Below are positions 1 to 10,690 of a stretch of DNA of 64,000 nt, piece after piece; position 1 is the stretch's first letter; every line of letters begins with the position of its first letter. The notes below the pieces were generated by a model. It made no database searches and was not told the origin of the DNA. It saw only the letters and a program-made list of their open reading frames with translations. The position numbers and the translations under genes were made by a program. The stretch spans positions 99,099,583 to 99,163,582 of the forward strand of contig JAKGHH010000003.1 of NCBI GenBank assembly GCA_022828595.1. The letters are read 5' to 3'. The DNA is from Nelumbo lutea. Its lineage: Eukaryota; Streptophyta; Magnoliopsida; Proteales; Nelumbonaceae.

Positions 1-1
1 C

Positions 2-955
2 ATGCCTTTCTTTAAGGCAATTAAAAGAAGCAAAGACTTCGAGCGGACCGAAGAGTGCCAGCTTACTTTTGACGAGCTCAAAAGGTACCTCGCTAGTATC
101 CCGGTGTTAACCCGACCCGAGGAGGGAGACATTTTGGAGTTGTACCTCTCCGTGAGTGACGAGGTAATCAGCTCGGTACTGACAAAAGTAGTAGATCGGG
201 TCCAATGACCCATCTACTATGTTAAAAAAGTGTTGCAGGAAGCAGAGACGATGTATCCTAAGATCGATAAGTTGACATACGCGCTAGTTGTTGCAGCTTG
301 GAAACTACGACCGTACTTCCAAGCTCATACAATCATCGTCCTCACCAATAAGCCTCTGAGGTAAGTCTTGCTCAAGCCCAAGGTCTCCAGGAGATTGGCG
401 AAGTGGGCAATCAAACTCAGCGATACGACATCCAGTACAAACCGAGAACTGCGATTAAGGCCCAAGCCTTATATGACTTCATCGCAGAATGCACTTTCAG
501 CACCGCGGTCCTTGAGTTGGCCAAGCCCGAGAACAGTGAGGCTCCAACTAGCGTGGCCTCCCTCCTGGTTAGACTGAAACCGACCTGGGATGAGAAGCCC
601 TGGATCCTCCAAGTGGATGGCTTGTCAAATCAGTAGGGTAACGGGGCTGGAATCATTCTATATGGGCCGAGCGGTGTGAAATTGGAGTACGCGCTACGCT
701 TCAAGTTCGTTGTGTCCAACAATGAAGTGGAGTACGAGGCGTTGATAGCCAGGCTGGCCTTACCAAGCAAAGTGAAAGCTAAGCATATCGTTATCTGTAG
801 CGACTCCCAACTCATGGTCAACCAAGTCACTGGCGAATACGAAGCTCGCGAGCCAACCATAGTCGCCTACTTAACCAAAGTCAGAGAAGCCCTGCTCAAT
901 TTCCATGAAAGAATGGAAGGATTCATCGTATGGACGCCAAAAAGGTTGCAGAATG
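2..955 (+). pseudogene. gypsy pol fragment: RT/RNase H tail plus archaeal-type RNase H
   Basis: Bases 2-360 read as the RNase H region attached to RT (PFFKAIKRSKDF, LTFDELKRYL, then after an in-frame stop IYYVKKVLQEAETMYPKIDK and LTYALVVAAWKLRPYFQ). The frame shifts near 360-400, and the tether (IQYKPRTAIKAQALYDF) continues into a second RNase H: WILQVDGLSNQ, stop, GNGAGIILYGPSGVKLEYAL, SNNEVEYEALIARLAL, VICSDSQLMVNQVTGEYEA. The conserved acidic positions (D in QVDG, E in EYEAL, D in SDSQ) are visible, as in the RNase H that Tat elements acquired. Stops at about 206 and 634 and at least one frameshift make it a pseudogene. Homology stops near 945-955, where the antisense copia insertion begins. 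Confidence 0.8.
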
Positions 956-2777
956 GGTGGGCGAATTTCAAAAATTTCCTACCTTTCTTCCAACAGGGAA
1001 TCGTATTCCCTAATTTTTAAATCAAAATTCAAGGATCCTACTTGAACCAAACCAGACCAGATCTGAACCAAAGATCAGGGGAAGGGTTACACCTGATACG
1101 GAGAATCAAAATCTCCCAACGTCAGTGTTCATGCCCAAAGAAAGATCCAAGATCTGCTCCCACTGAAGATGACACAGCGATGGTGGGGCAGAACCAACAG
1201 TGTATGTCTCATGTACCGAACTCTTCACAAGAACTCGTTGGAGGCTTAGAGCACCGAACCAAATCAGCCTTTCAGCAAAGACTGATATCAAGAACAGATT
1301 TCTTGATTCTCCCTTCAATGGAGTTCAAACTATGCAGCAAGGTGGCGGTGGCTGGAGGAGATCCCTAAGGCTGAAAGTGGCGTGAATGCAATTTTCAGCT
1401 TAGGGGAGGTGAGATCCTACCTCAGATTGCAGAGAGTGTAACTGCAAAAACCCTAGGTCAAATTCTTGTAATTCTCTATTAGGGTTTCCTCCTGTCTTAG
1501 TGATTAAGAAACCTCCTAACCCCATTAGGAGTTATCCCAATCCAAATCTATATTTGGATAGGGGATAATCTTAATCCTATATGTAGATTAGATCAACCCA
1601 TTCCTGATCTCATCAGGAGGTTAATCCTATCTGCAGTTTCGCCCCCTTAAGTGGGTGATCATATCAGCCCAGTTCGAAATGGGGCTTTAGGCCCAATAAG
1701 TAAATAGTGCTCAATAAGTTTCCAAGCAGCTGCCTAGTTGGGCTTCTTTGTATGGCATGGGACCCAAGCATTGATCTCCACATCAGCCACGTCGGTTCGA
1801 CCCAGCCTTTGTTACAAGGCCTAGCCGAATTCACTAGAAAGCCCAGTGAACCCCTTGAGCCCATCACATGGACCCTATGGGCCCAACACTTACACTAAGT
1901 GGTCCCTGGGCCAAGCCATCTTATAAAAACCCAGGGACTGTGGGCAGATGCAAGATTAGCACATCAGGTATTATCCTAAATGGCCTTCCACTTAACCTCT
2001 CAGCCCATAATGATCAAGCACTGCCCGACAAGAAAGGACCTCTCCCTTGGCTATAAGGAACAGTGTTGCACTCTCTGCTCACATGGATCCTGGGATTTAA
2101 AGCCATTTACAAACATTTTGAAACTGTATATAAGTATATATCATATATATAAATTTTGTAAAAAAAAAATTCCAACGATTGAAATCAACTGCTGGCAGTT
2201 TGGTTTCCATCAGAAAGAATGCATCCCCAATCATTACCTTTGTCCGACAAAGGGGCTGGTCCCGTCACTATGATCACCCACTCAGATCAGTTCATGAACC
2301 ATCCCAACATACCCACGTTTTGACCCCCTCTGAGGATCTCACTGAATGACATATCAAAGACAACCCAATCCGCCACCTAGTGTAGTATCATAATCGAGTC
2401 TATGGGTCAAGTGTAACTTTCCAGTTTTGCCCATCAGTCTCCAAGGTCCATGGCAACACTGGAAATCTGGTCTGCTTCAAGGGTTCAAGTAATCCTACAC
2501 TGCGTGTGCCTTGGGTCTCACCCTGGCGGCTGAGACAAGCCACCCCAACAGTTGGCAGCACACCAGTGTCAGCCTTGGCAGGATAAATGTCCCCAGACTT
2601 ATCCAACGGCTGTGAACATTTAAAACTAACACAAGCCTCATTAAGTGTCCAGTTTTAGGGTCTTACACAAAAGCAAACAACACAACATAAATCAAACATG
2701 TACCTTATTTATTTACATTAAGCATCAAAAGAACATCAAAACAGATTAGAGCTAAGGGCATACAAAACTGTCTAACA
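955..2777 (-). repeat. probable LTR (3' side) of the antisense copia element
   Basis: Reading the minus strand, the copia RNase H ends at 2852. A purine-rich tract (AAGTGGGAGC) lies at about 2778-2787 and is followed at once by TGTTAGACAG, a typical LTR start, at 2777. The LTR would run down to near 955, about 1.8 kb, which is long but within the range of some copia lineages. The outer edge is uncertain: I see no clear CTAACA-type complement near 955. No gene is visible in this stretch. Confidence 0.5.
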
Positions 2778-2851
2778 GCTCCCACTTGCACTTAGGTCCA
2801 ATCTGGTACAAGCCGGAGTCCCATACTTTCCACGTGTTTCTCAAACATCTT

Positions 2852-4572
2852 CTATGTGAGGGGCTTAGTTAATGGGTCTACCACATTATCCGCTGATGCT
2901 ACCTTCTGAATCAGAACATCCCATCTACCAACGATCTCCCGCAGTACATGGTACTTCATCTCGATGTGCTTTGACTTCGAGTGGGCCCGAGGCTCTTTAT
3001 CCTGGGCGATCGCTCCACTGTTGTCCCACAACAACGGGATGGGTGATGTGTTGGATGGAACTACTCCTAATTTGTGAATGAACTTTTTCATCCACACAGC
3101 TTCCTTGGCAGCTTCACTTGCGGCAATGTACTCGGCTTCGGTTATGGAGTCTGTCGTGGATCCCTGTTTGCTGCTTTTCCAACAAACAACACACGATCCT
3201 ATCATGAAAATATACCCAGACGTAGACTTTGTATCATCTAGATCCGACTGAAAATCGGCATCAGTATACCCCTGAATTTATAGTGAACTACCGTCAAATA
3301 CCAGACAAAACTCTTTTGTCCTTCGAAGGTATTCGAGTATGTTCTTTACAGCAGTCCAATGGAACCTGCTTATGACACTCACTGCCTTAGCAATGTCAAG
3401 GCGAGTGCACAGCATGGCATACATGATGCTCCCTACGACTGAGGCATAGGGAACGTCTTTCATGCCCTCAATTTCCTCAGAAGTCTTGGGAGACATCTTC
3501 TTGGAGAGAGTGACTCCATGCTTGAAAGGAATGTTTCCTTCTTGAAGTTCTCCATGATGTACCTTTTGACAATTTTGTCAATGTAAGCAGCCTGGGATAA
3601 TCCAATTATCCGCTTCGATCTATCTCTGTAGAGTCGAAGACTTAGTATATAGGAAGCTTCTCCAAGATCTTTTATGGAGAATTGCTGTGAAAGCCATACC
3701 TTGACTGAAGTCAACATTCCTACATCATTCCCAATGAGTAGGATATCGTCCACGTACAACACCAAGAAGGTGACCTTGTCCCCACTGGACTTCCTGTAAA
3801 CACAGGGCTCATCCAGATTCTGGTCAAAGTCAAGCAATTTGACGCCAGAATCAAAAAGGATGTTCCAACTCCTAGAAGCCTGCTTAAGTCCATATATGGA
3901 TCTATTAAGTTTACATACCATGTATTCCTGACTAGCAGCAATGAAGCCTTGCGACTGTTGCATGTAGATATCTTTAGTAAGATCCCCATTCAGAAATGCG
4001 GTTTTGACATCCATTTGCCAAATCTCGTAGTCATCGTATGCTACTACAACTAGCAAGATCCTAATGGATTTAATCATGGCCACGGGCAAAAATGTTTCCT
4101 CATATTCGATGCCTTCTTTCTGAATATACCCTTTCACCACCAAACGAGCTTTGTAGGTCTCAGTCTTGCCATCGGGGCCCTTCTTCCTCTTATAGATCCA
4201 TTTGCAACCAATTGCTTTTACCCTGGAGGGCGGATCTACTAGAGTCCAGACTTCATTTGCCTCCATCGAGTCCATCTCAGCTCTCATGGCCTCCACCCAC
4301 TTCTGGGAATCTATATCCAACATAGCTTCCGCGTAAGTCACAAAATCCTCCTCACTAGTCAAGGCTTCCACCAGGTAACTATCCCGGTCATAACCATAAC
4401 GGACTGGTAGCCTGGATACCTGGGTGGATCTTCTAGGTTGGTCACTACTTGGAACTTGCGGGACATTTCTTAAGCTCTCCTCATCAAGAACTATTTCCTG
4501 ACGATGGTTGTCCAGGATGTAATCAGTTTCTAAGAACTGGGCATTTCGACTGCAGAACACTTTCTGCTCACT
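2852..4572 (-). pseudogene. truncated Ty1/copia pol: reverse transcriptase and RNase H
   Basis: The minus strand encodes a copia RT from about 4300 down: WVEAMRAEMDSMEANEVWTL, GCKWIYKRKKGPDGK, YKARLVVKGYIQKEGIEYEE, QMDVKTAFLNGDL, CKLNRSIYGLKQA and the catalytic VLYVDDILLIGND. The frame shifts near 3480. A piece of the conserved tail (YASVVGSIMYAMLCTRLDIA) follows, and after another shift comes the RNase H (STTDSITEAEYIAAS, LLWDNSGAIA, HIEMKYHVLREIV, ending NVVDPLTKPLT). gag, protease, integrase and the 5' LTR are missing, because gypsy integrase sequence resumes at about 4573. It is therefore 5' truncated and shifted at least twice. The YVDD motif survives. Confidence 0.85.
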
Positions 4573-5669
4573 CATGAGGGCTTGTGCGGCGGACACTTGG
4601 TGGGTAGGGTCCTTGCCCAGAAAGCACTACGACAGGGATACTATTGGCCAACATTGAAAGCATATGTGATTGAGTTCGTCAGAAAGTGTGACAAATGTCA
4701 AAAGCATGCTAACATCCACCACCAGCCCATTGCCGACCTAAAGTACCTCACCAGCCCATTGCCCTTCGCATAATAGGGAATCGATATACTCAGACCATTT
4801 CCACCAGTGACATGACAAAGGAGGTTCTTAGTGGTAGCAGTTGATTATTTCACTAAGTGGGTGGAGGTCGAACCTCTCGCAACGATCATAGTGCGGAATG
4901 TGTAGAACTTCTTCTGAAGAACATAGTTTGTCATTTCGGACTACCCCAAATACTCATCTCTGATAACGGCAAGCAGTTCGATGACATTAAATTCCATAAC
5001 TGGTGCAAAGCTATGGGAATACAACAAAATTTTACCTTGGTGGTGCACCCTCAAGCGAATGGCCAAGCAGAGGTCACAAACAAAGCCGTTCTCCGTGGAC
5101 TGAAGGCACGCGTAGACTAAGCTAAGGGACTGTGGGTAGGCGAGCTGCCCAGTGTACTATGGGCTTACCAAACCACGGTGAAGACCGCAACAAGTGAGAC
5201 TCCCTTCAACCTCATTTACAGCACCGAGGCAGTCATCCCAACCGAGATCGAGGTTTCCACGCTACGTATGGAAGTGTATGATGACGAAGCAAATGGGGAT
5301 GAGCTATGCACCAACCTTGACCTACTTGACGAGGTACGAGACCTCGCAAACATTAGGACCATGGCCTACCAGCAAAGAGTAGCTCGTTACTATAACGCCA
5401 GGGTCAAGAAGCAGAACTTCCGCATCGGAGACCTGGTTCTTCGTAAAGTCATGGTACCTGAGCACAGTGTTGGTAAGCTCGAGCCAAATTGGGAAGGACC
5501 CTACCGAGTAAAGCGGGTGCACGGGGAAGGAACATATGAGCTTGAAACCCTAGAAGGGAAGCAGATACCTCGGGAATGGAATATTGTCAACCTAAGGCAA
5601 TATTACCGAACTCTAGAGGAGTGGACTATAAGTCGCTCCCCCAACCTAAGGGCTAAAACACCAAGCTAA
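4573..5669 (+). pseudogene. gypsy integrase and C-terminal domain, interrupted
   Basis: The zinc-binding part starts at the copia junction: HEGLCGGHLVGRVLAQKALR, QGYYWPTLKAYVIEF, then VRKCDKCQKHAN (the HHCC finger). After a stop near 4770 the catalytic core appears in pieces: VVAVDYFTKWVEVEPLATI (first Asp), then in another frame LPQILISDNGKQFDDIKFHN (second Asp) and HPQANGQAEVTNKAVL (Glu). A stop follows at about 5118. The C-terminal part is open from 5178 to 5669 (TPFNLIYSTEAVIPTEIEV, FRIGDLVLRKVMVPEHSVGK, LEPNWEGPYRVKRVHGEGTY). Stops and a frameshift rule out activity. The last 20 or so codons are the first unit of the tandem array that follows. Confidence 0.85.
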
Positions 5670-6116
5670 GGACATCGGTGCCCAGTCGCCTCTTCGGCAT
5701 GGGCGAACTCTAGAGGAGTGGACTAATAGTCACTCCCTCACCCTAAGGGCCAAAACGTCGAGCTAAGGACCTCGGTGCCGAGTCAGCTCTTCGGCATGGG
5801 CGAACTCTAGAAGAGTGGACCATAAGTCGCTCCCTCAGCCTAAGGGCTAAAATGCCGAGCTAAGGACCTCAGCGCCCAGTCAACTCTTCGGCATGAGCGA
5901 ACTCCAGAGAGCGGACTATAAGTCGCTCCCCCAGCCTATGGGCCAAAGCACCGAGCTAAAGAAAGACCTCGCCACTATTAAGTCCCAATCGCCTCTTCAG
6001 CATGGGCGAACTCTAGGAGACTGGACTATAAGTCGCTCCCCCAGCGTAAGGACTAAAGCGCCGAGCTAACAAAAGACCTTGGCACCACATAAGACCTAGT
6101 CGCCTCGTCAGCATAG
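5608..6116 (+). repeat. five-unit tandem array at the 3' end of gypsy pol
   Basis: Units begin with GAACTCNAGAG at 5608, 5705, 5802, 5899 and 6008, giving periods of 97, 97, 97 and 109 bp; the last unit ends near 6116. Each carries the shared blocks ATAAGTCGCTCCC, CTAAGG and CTCTTCGGCATGGGC. The first unit still encodes the end of pol, so the array arose by amplification across the pol stop codon. Units 4 and 5 share a roughly 12-bp expansion. Confidence 0.9.
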
Positions 6117-6739
6117 GCTAAGTACTTTTAATGCCTAAGGCGCAGGCAGCTCAGGTGTGAACCCTATGATGCATAGCCCACCCCGGCATACAATGGGTTG
6201 AACCCGTTAGGGACAACTGACATCAACTTAAGTAACCTAGGTGCAGACAAGTCGGGCATATACCCAACTATGTCGTTCACCTCAATGTACATCATAGAAT
6301 CACCCCTAAGAACTGGGAGACAGTTTGGGGTGATGACAGTTAAGAAACTCCTACTTCGGGTATTTAGCTCGATAGCTTAACAGCTCAGGGTAAAATAATT
6401 ACTTTGGCAGATAAGGTAAATTACATAAACACTTAGCGAAAAGTGGACTTTCATTACAAAGATATTTCATTACAAGGAATTTGTTACAAAAGAAGGAAAG
6501 AAATAAAAAACTGAGCTCGTAGGCTCAAAGTACAAGGACCGTTTGAACTGCTTGGGGGACTTCTCGCTCGGAGCCTCCACAGAAGTGCTGGCCTGATTGG
6601 TGGCAGTGGCCTCTTCAATGTCATCACCCTCCTCCTCATAGTCCGGGTCTTCGGCGGCTTCGTGGGCTATCTCTCTTGTGATTCGTGAGGTGGTGATGGC
6701 ACTTACATCGAGCTATGAGAACTCACGCTTTATCAGACA

Positions 6740-8511
6740 CTAGCTGAGCTTGAAGCCTTTGCGGTAGGCCTCCACCATCACCCCGTCGAACTCCTCCGAC
6801 TTGACATAGTCTTGGATGGCCTTTACCTTGGCCTCCTCTATAGTGCCAAGAAGGATATCAGTTCGCTCCTTGACATCAATTTCAAGGTTCTCTACTTGGC
6901 GCTTCATAGCCCCCTTATCCGACTCAAGGTTCTTCACCTTGCGCAGCAATTCCTCCTTCTCGCGCAACAACTCCTCCTTCTCTAACATCAACGACGTAAC
7001 TAGCTCTTTCTGAGCTAGCACATCGACCTCCATCCGGTAGATTTGGCCGCAAGCTAGCTTCAGATCGGAGTGATCTGCACGGGCTGAGTCTTTGGCAGCC
7101 AAAGCTCGCTTCAAGTGCCTCTCAGATTGGAGAGTCAGGGCATGCACGACAGATTTCACCGGCCAAGAGAATGCCAGTTAGCACCAGTAAGGAAACAATT
7201 GCAGAAGTCTGAAGTATAACAGGACTTACCACCATAGAGTGAGTAGCTTCCCGAGCTCCGAGCTGAGAAGGCGATAGCTCAGCCCATTCGGAGACCTCCT
7301 CGACATACACAACCCCTTTTCTCTTCCGAAGGCTATGTTGCGGGTTCAAGATGCTCCAAGTTGTTCCTTCGCTCCTTGAGGAAGTGACGAGCTTGGGAGC
7401 GGGCTTTGCAATGGTCTCGGGAGCGAGCTCCGTAGTCTCAGGAATAGGCTCCACAATTGTCTCGGGCTCCTGAGGTGGGAGGTTCTCTGACCCCTCCAAG
7501 TCAATCACCAGAGGAGCTACAACAGGCTGTTCGGGCTTTGGAGTAGGAGCCCATGGAGATTCAATGCGAGCTCTCTTTGTAGCTCACTTCTTTCTTCCCT
7601 TCATTTTTCTAAAGAATTTATCTGCACTAAGTCACTCCATAGGACCTGCAACAGAGTTCGACATCAGTAATGCTACCCAAAAGTAGAAATTGTCTACCGA
7701 AGAAAAATACTAACTCTAAACAAGGCGCCCTACCGGGACTCAGACTGGCCTCAATGAGCTTGTTCTCGGCGATAAAGTCCTTGTAGTCGAAGCCAAGCTC
7801 TGCCCAAGACTAGAGTGTCTCCCTTGTATCCCAGTCCAGCGTAATGCCGGAGCCCTAAATGGCCACCCTCCAATGAGTAGGGAAGGGCCATCCCGCAGGG
7901 TTCCGAACTACAAAATAATCCTGTTTCCAGGCTGGAATTTTATTGGGGAGGTCATGTAGCAGCTTGTAGCCCGGGCGAGGGGATAGGTAGTAAGTCTGCC
8001 TGTGCTCGGGGAGAATGCTAGAATCATTCTTCTTTATGAAAAGTATGGAGGCAAAAATGTCAAGGTCGAAAGGCAAGGCATAGTCGAAGCAAAGGGAGAT
8101 GGTACCGACCACGTTCCGAATGGAGTTCGGGTGGAGCTGGTCTATAGTGATGTCGAAGTGATTTAACACTTCAATAATTAGGGGGTGCAGTGGAAGGCGG
8201 AGTCCGGCCACGAGCTATTCCCCAAAAATCATGATCTCGTCACGACCGTGTTCCCAAGGGAAGTTGCCCATAGGAAGGTGGTAGGTATACTCCTTAAGAA
8301 GGTTATACTGAGCTATCAGGCTCCTAAGCCTGTCTACCATCATGGTAGAAGGACCGAACTTGTCTGGTATCCGACCTCGATTTGGGGTGGATGCCGGGTT
8401 ACCCGAGGTCTCCCACACCTCGTAGGTGGAATGTGCCTCGGAGGCACCTACTTGAGTCGAGGTACCCACCTTGGGCTCATTTAAAAGACTGTCAAAGCTA
8501 TCGTCTAACAT
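6740..8511 (-). pseudogene. antisense ORF of the Tat element, Transposase_28-like, spliced
   Basis: It runs antisense to pol, between pol and the 3' LTR, where Grande/Ogre-type elements carry an extra gene. Inferred exon 1 is 8511-7734 (ATG at 8511), with MVDRLRSLIAQYNLLKEYTY, then LVAGLRLPLHPLIIEVLNHF, LHPNSIRNVVGTISL, WPFPTHWRV. This matches the plant 'putative gypsy type transposon' family (PF04195) as I know it. An in-frame TAG near 8213 and two more near 7857 and 7813 break it. Intron 7733-7646 has GT..CAG borders. Exon 2, 7645-7230, is acidic and Pro/Glu-rich. Exon 3, about 7159-6740, is a coiled coil (LEKEELLREKEELLRKVKNL) ending YRKGFKLS. The acceptor before exon 3 reads CCG, not CAG, so that splice site looks mutated. 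Confidence 0.7.
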
Positions 8512-9036
8512 AGCTAGAACTGAAAAATGAATTAAGGGAAGCTAACTACGAAACCGAAAAGACTGGAACCGAACTGAAGAGGAGAGGCCAAGGAGACTCA
8601 CCAAGGGAAGATGACCAAACTAGGAAGAATGGCAAACTGGAAAACCCGAGCTGAAGAGCTTAGCCGCGACCTCAAGGCGAGCGTTAGTGAACTTATGGCG
8701 GAGAAAATAACTGGGGTCCCCCCTATTTATAGCTGCTATGTCCAAGATTCAACGGTTGAGATCAAGATGATATAACGGCTCTCAAGAAAACCGGTTGCGC
8801 GACCCCTGAGGTGAAATCGGTTTAGCGCATTTTTTTACGTCCACGGAGTCTATAGATCGTGTGAAGTCTGCGCGTGGACTGCATGCGACCCGGGTTCTTT
8901 GATTGAGCCGAGTAGTGAACTGGTCTGACCGATAAACTATCTAACTGGATGGCCTAGACTTTGAGCCAATCCACCCGTCACATCGTGAACTCCCCACACC
9001 AAGTCAGGACCCCTGGCTCGAGGAGTGGGGGGCAAT

Positions 9037-9833
9037 TGATGGAGGGTGATTTGACCCAACCTCATCATGAGGGGACATGTGGACATGACTCAACATAAGC
9101 GATAACTCAGTACGACCATTCCGCCAAGATCCAGCATGGCAGCTCGCTACGAGATGACACTCCGATTACCCCGAGCTAAGGTTCTTCCAAGTCGGGAATA
9201 TCCCGAGCTGAAGGCACTTCGGGTTGAGCTCGGGAGCCTCCTAAGTTAGAATAAATTTACTCCTACCCAAACCTGAGTAGAAGCACCTTGATACAGCACT
9301 TGTAGCTCGGCACAGGGTAGCTCGGTATAAGGCAGCTCGTGGAAGAGCAGCTCGGCGTATCACAAGAAGATCTTTCTGACAACCGTACCTGCTAAACCTG
9401 GAGACCTACACCCACATCTCTCGCCAGGCAACGTCTTGCCTACCAGCCCTGAGAGGTGTCCCTTGTCTGGCAGGGCCATACTCTACAACGGTTACCTGCA
9501 CCACCAGCTCGGCCCTGGCAAGTAACAGCTGCAACAGAGAATCAGAGGTGGTTATGCCAGATCTGTTAGGACACCGCTATATAAGAGCTCCAACCCCCAA
9601 AGAGCAAGGGTATTGCAACTTGCGTGATCTGCACTCTAGCCCTTCTATTTTTCTCTGCAACTCTCTCTTTCAGATCCCAGTTTTCTCTCCCAGTTACCAA
9701 CTTAAGCATCAGAGTGTTCCCATTGGGTGAGCTCCCTGGGGTCCCTTCATCTTCTTCTTCACAGGTGCTTCGTCCGTCGCTAGTTAGGAGCACAACCACT
9801 TCCAGCTAGGAGTGACTAGGTCGCGCATCATCA
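9037..9833 (+). repeat. 3' LTR of the Tat gypsy element
   Basis: A polypurine tract (GAGGAGTGGGGGGCAA, about 9020-9035) precedes TGATGGAGGG at 9037. The end is CGCATCATCA at 9833, so the termini are perfect 5-bp inverted repeats TGATG/CATCA around 797 bp. The following bases ATTCT are the expected site of the target duplication; the partner copy lies outside the window. There is no gene inside. The short ORFs here have no recognisable homology. Confidence 0.8.
9578..9585 (+). promoter_or_regulatory. TATA box in the gypsy LTR
   Basis: TATATAAG stands about 540 bp into the LTR and 250 bp before its end, followed by a pyrimidine-rich stretch. This is the usual U3/R layout for plant LTR promoters. 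It is assigned by sequence and position only. Confidence 0.5.
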
Positions 9834-10690
9834 ATTCTCATGCCTTAAGTGAAGCAAATGCAGCAGTGGATTGGTTGGCTAACATTCAATACAAGGATCC
9901 TCCTCCTTCTTCCCTTAATTCTAGAATTATATATTAACACACCCCCTATTGTTTCATGAATCTGCTAAAACTTACTCTATAATTTGTATTTTACTAAAAC
10001 ATCCCCTATAGTTTGCAATCAATTTACTTAATCTACCTTCCATTAGATAAAAGTGAAAATGACAGTTTTAACACTAATATCCATTCAAATAAATTTTATC
10101 AAAAGAAACTAAAAACAAAAATGCCATTTTTGTCCCTCAAAACACAAACAACCACTCTATTTTTCTGTATTTGGTCAATTATGTTTTCTATGCAAAAAAA
10201 AAAAAGTGTTAGGGATACTATTGGCATAAACAACCATGGATCCATATCCTTGAACATTTTTCACTCTGTTGAGTATTACTTTTGGAATAAACAATCATGG
10301 GTCCATGCCCTTAAACATTTTTCACTTAATTTAGGTGATAATATTACTATTTTCATATGGCAAAACAAATAGTTCTTAATGAAAGGTATAAGGGGTGTTT
10401 AAGAAAAATGCAAACTATAGGGTAGGTTTACGTAATTCTGTGAAATTATAAGAGGTGTTCTAGTAAATGACCCTTAATTCTATTTGGTTTTTTAGCTTGA
10501 CCTATATGAGTGATTTCTGGGGATGTATTGATTGGTTGGATAACATTGGACATGAGGATCCATCTCCATCTTCCATTAATTCTAGTTGGGTTTTTTTAGT
10601 TTTATCTATACGAATAATTTCTGAGGACAGGCTACCGCCAGGCTTGTGTAGTCATGTTTTATCTTCCTTTCCATCAAAAAAAAAAAAATA
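9834..10690 (+). mobile_element. LINE 3' end (RNase H tail and poly-A), split by a MITE
   Basis: Directly after the gypsy LTR the plus strand reads HALSEANAAVDWLANIQY, the C-terminal end of the RNase H domain of plant L1-type LINEs. A MITE interrupts at 9924-10470. Beyond it a second, diverged copy of the same segment reads IDWLDNIGHEDPSPSS, then LPPGLCSHVL and an A-run at 10677-10688. The two copies look like a diverged tandem duplication of about 110 bp. The gypsy element evidently inserted into this LINE. Confidence 0.6.
9924..10470. mobile_element. MITE with 12-bp flanking direct repeats
   Basis: The 12-mer CCCTTAATTCTA occurs immediately left (9912-9923) and right (10471-10482). The ends are imperfect inverted repeats of roughly 60-90 bp: left CCCCTATAGTTTGCA around 10001-10016, right TGCAAACTATAGGG around 10409-10422. 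No coding capacity is seen. A target duplication longer than 8 bp points to a Mutator-like origin, but the family is inferred. Confidence 0.65.

Larger units (their letters stand above)
1..9833 (+). mobile_element. Ty3/gypsy retrotransposon, Tat lineage, 3' half (5' part outside window)
   Basis: Seen in order on the plus strand: RT-connection/RNase H, a second RNase H, integrase, a tandem array, an antisense spliced ORF, a purine tract and a 3' LTR. The second RNase H of archaeal type and the antisense ORF downstream of pol are known marks of the Tat clade (Ogre, Grande, Retand relatives), which is why I assign it there. The pol frames carry stops and shifts, so the element is dead. A copia element is inserted between RNase H and integrase. 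gag, protease, most of RT and the 5' LTR would lie upstream of base 1. Confidence 0.85.

Noticed and set aside
1920..1935. TTATAAAAA on the plus strand as the copia LTR promoter
   Set aside because: The element is on the minus strand, so a plus-strand TATA would point backwards; chance is likelier.
1664..2273. Cluster of small ORFs in the antisense copia LTR
   Set aside because: They have no homology, overlap on both strands, and lie within LTR sequence.
5608..6116. Array as an origin or CRISPR-like structure
   Set aside because: Units are contiguous copies including pol coding sequence; no spacers.
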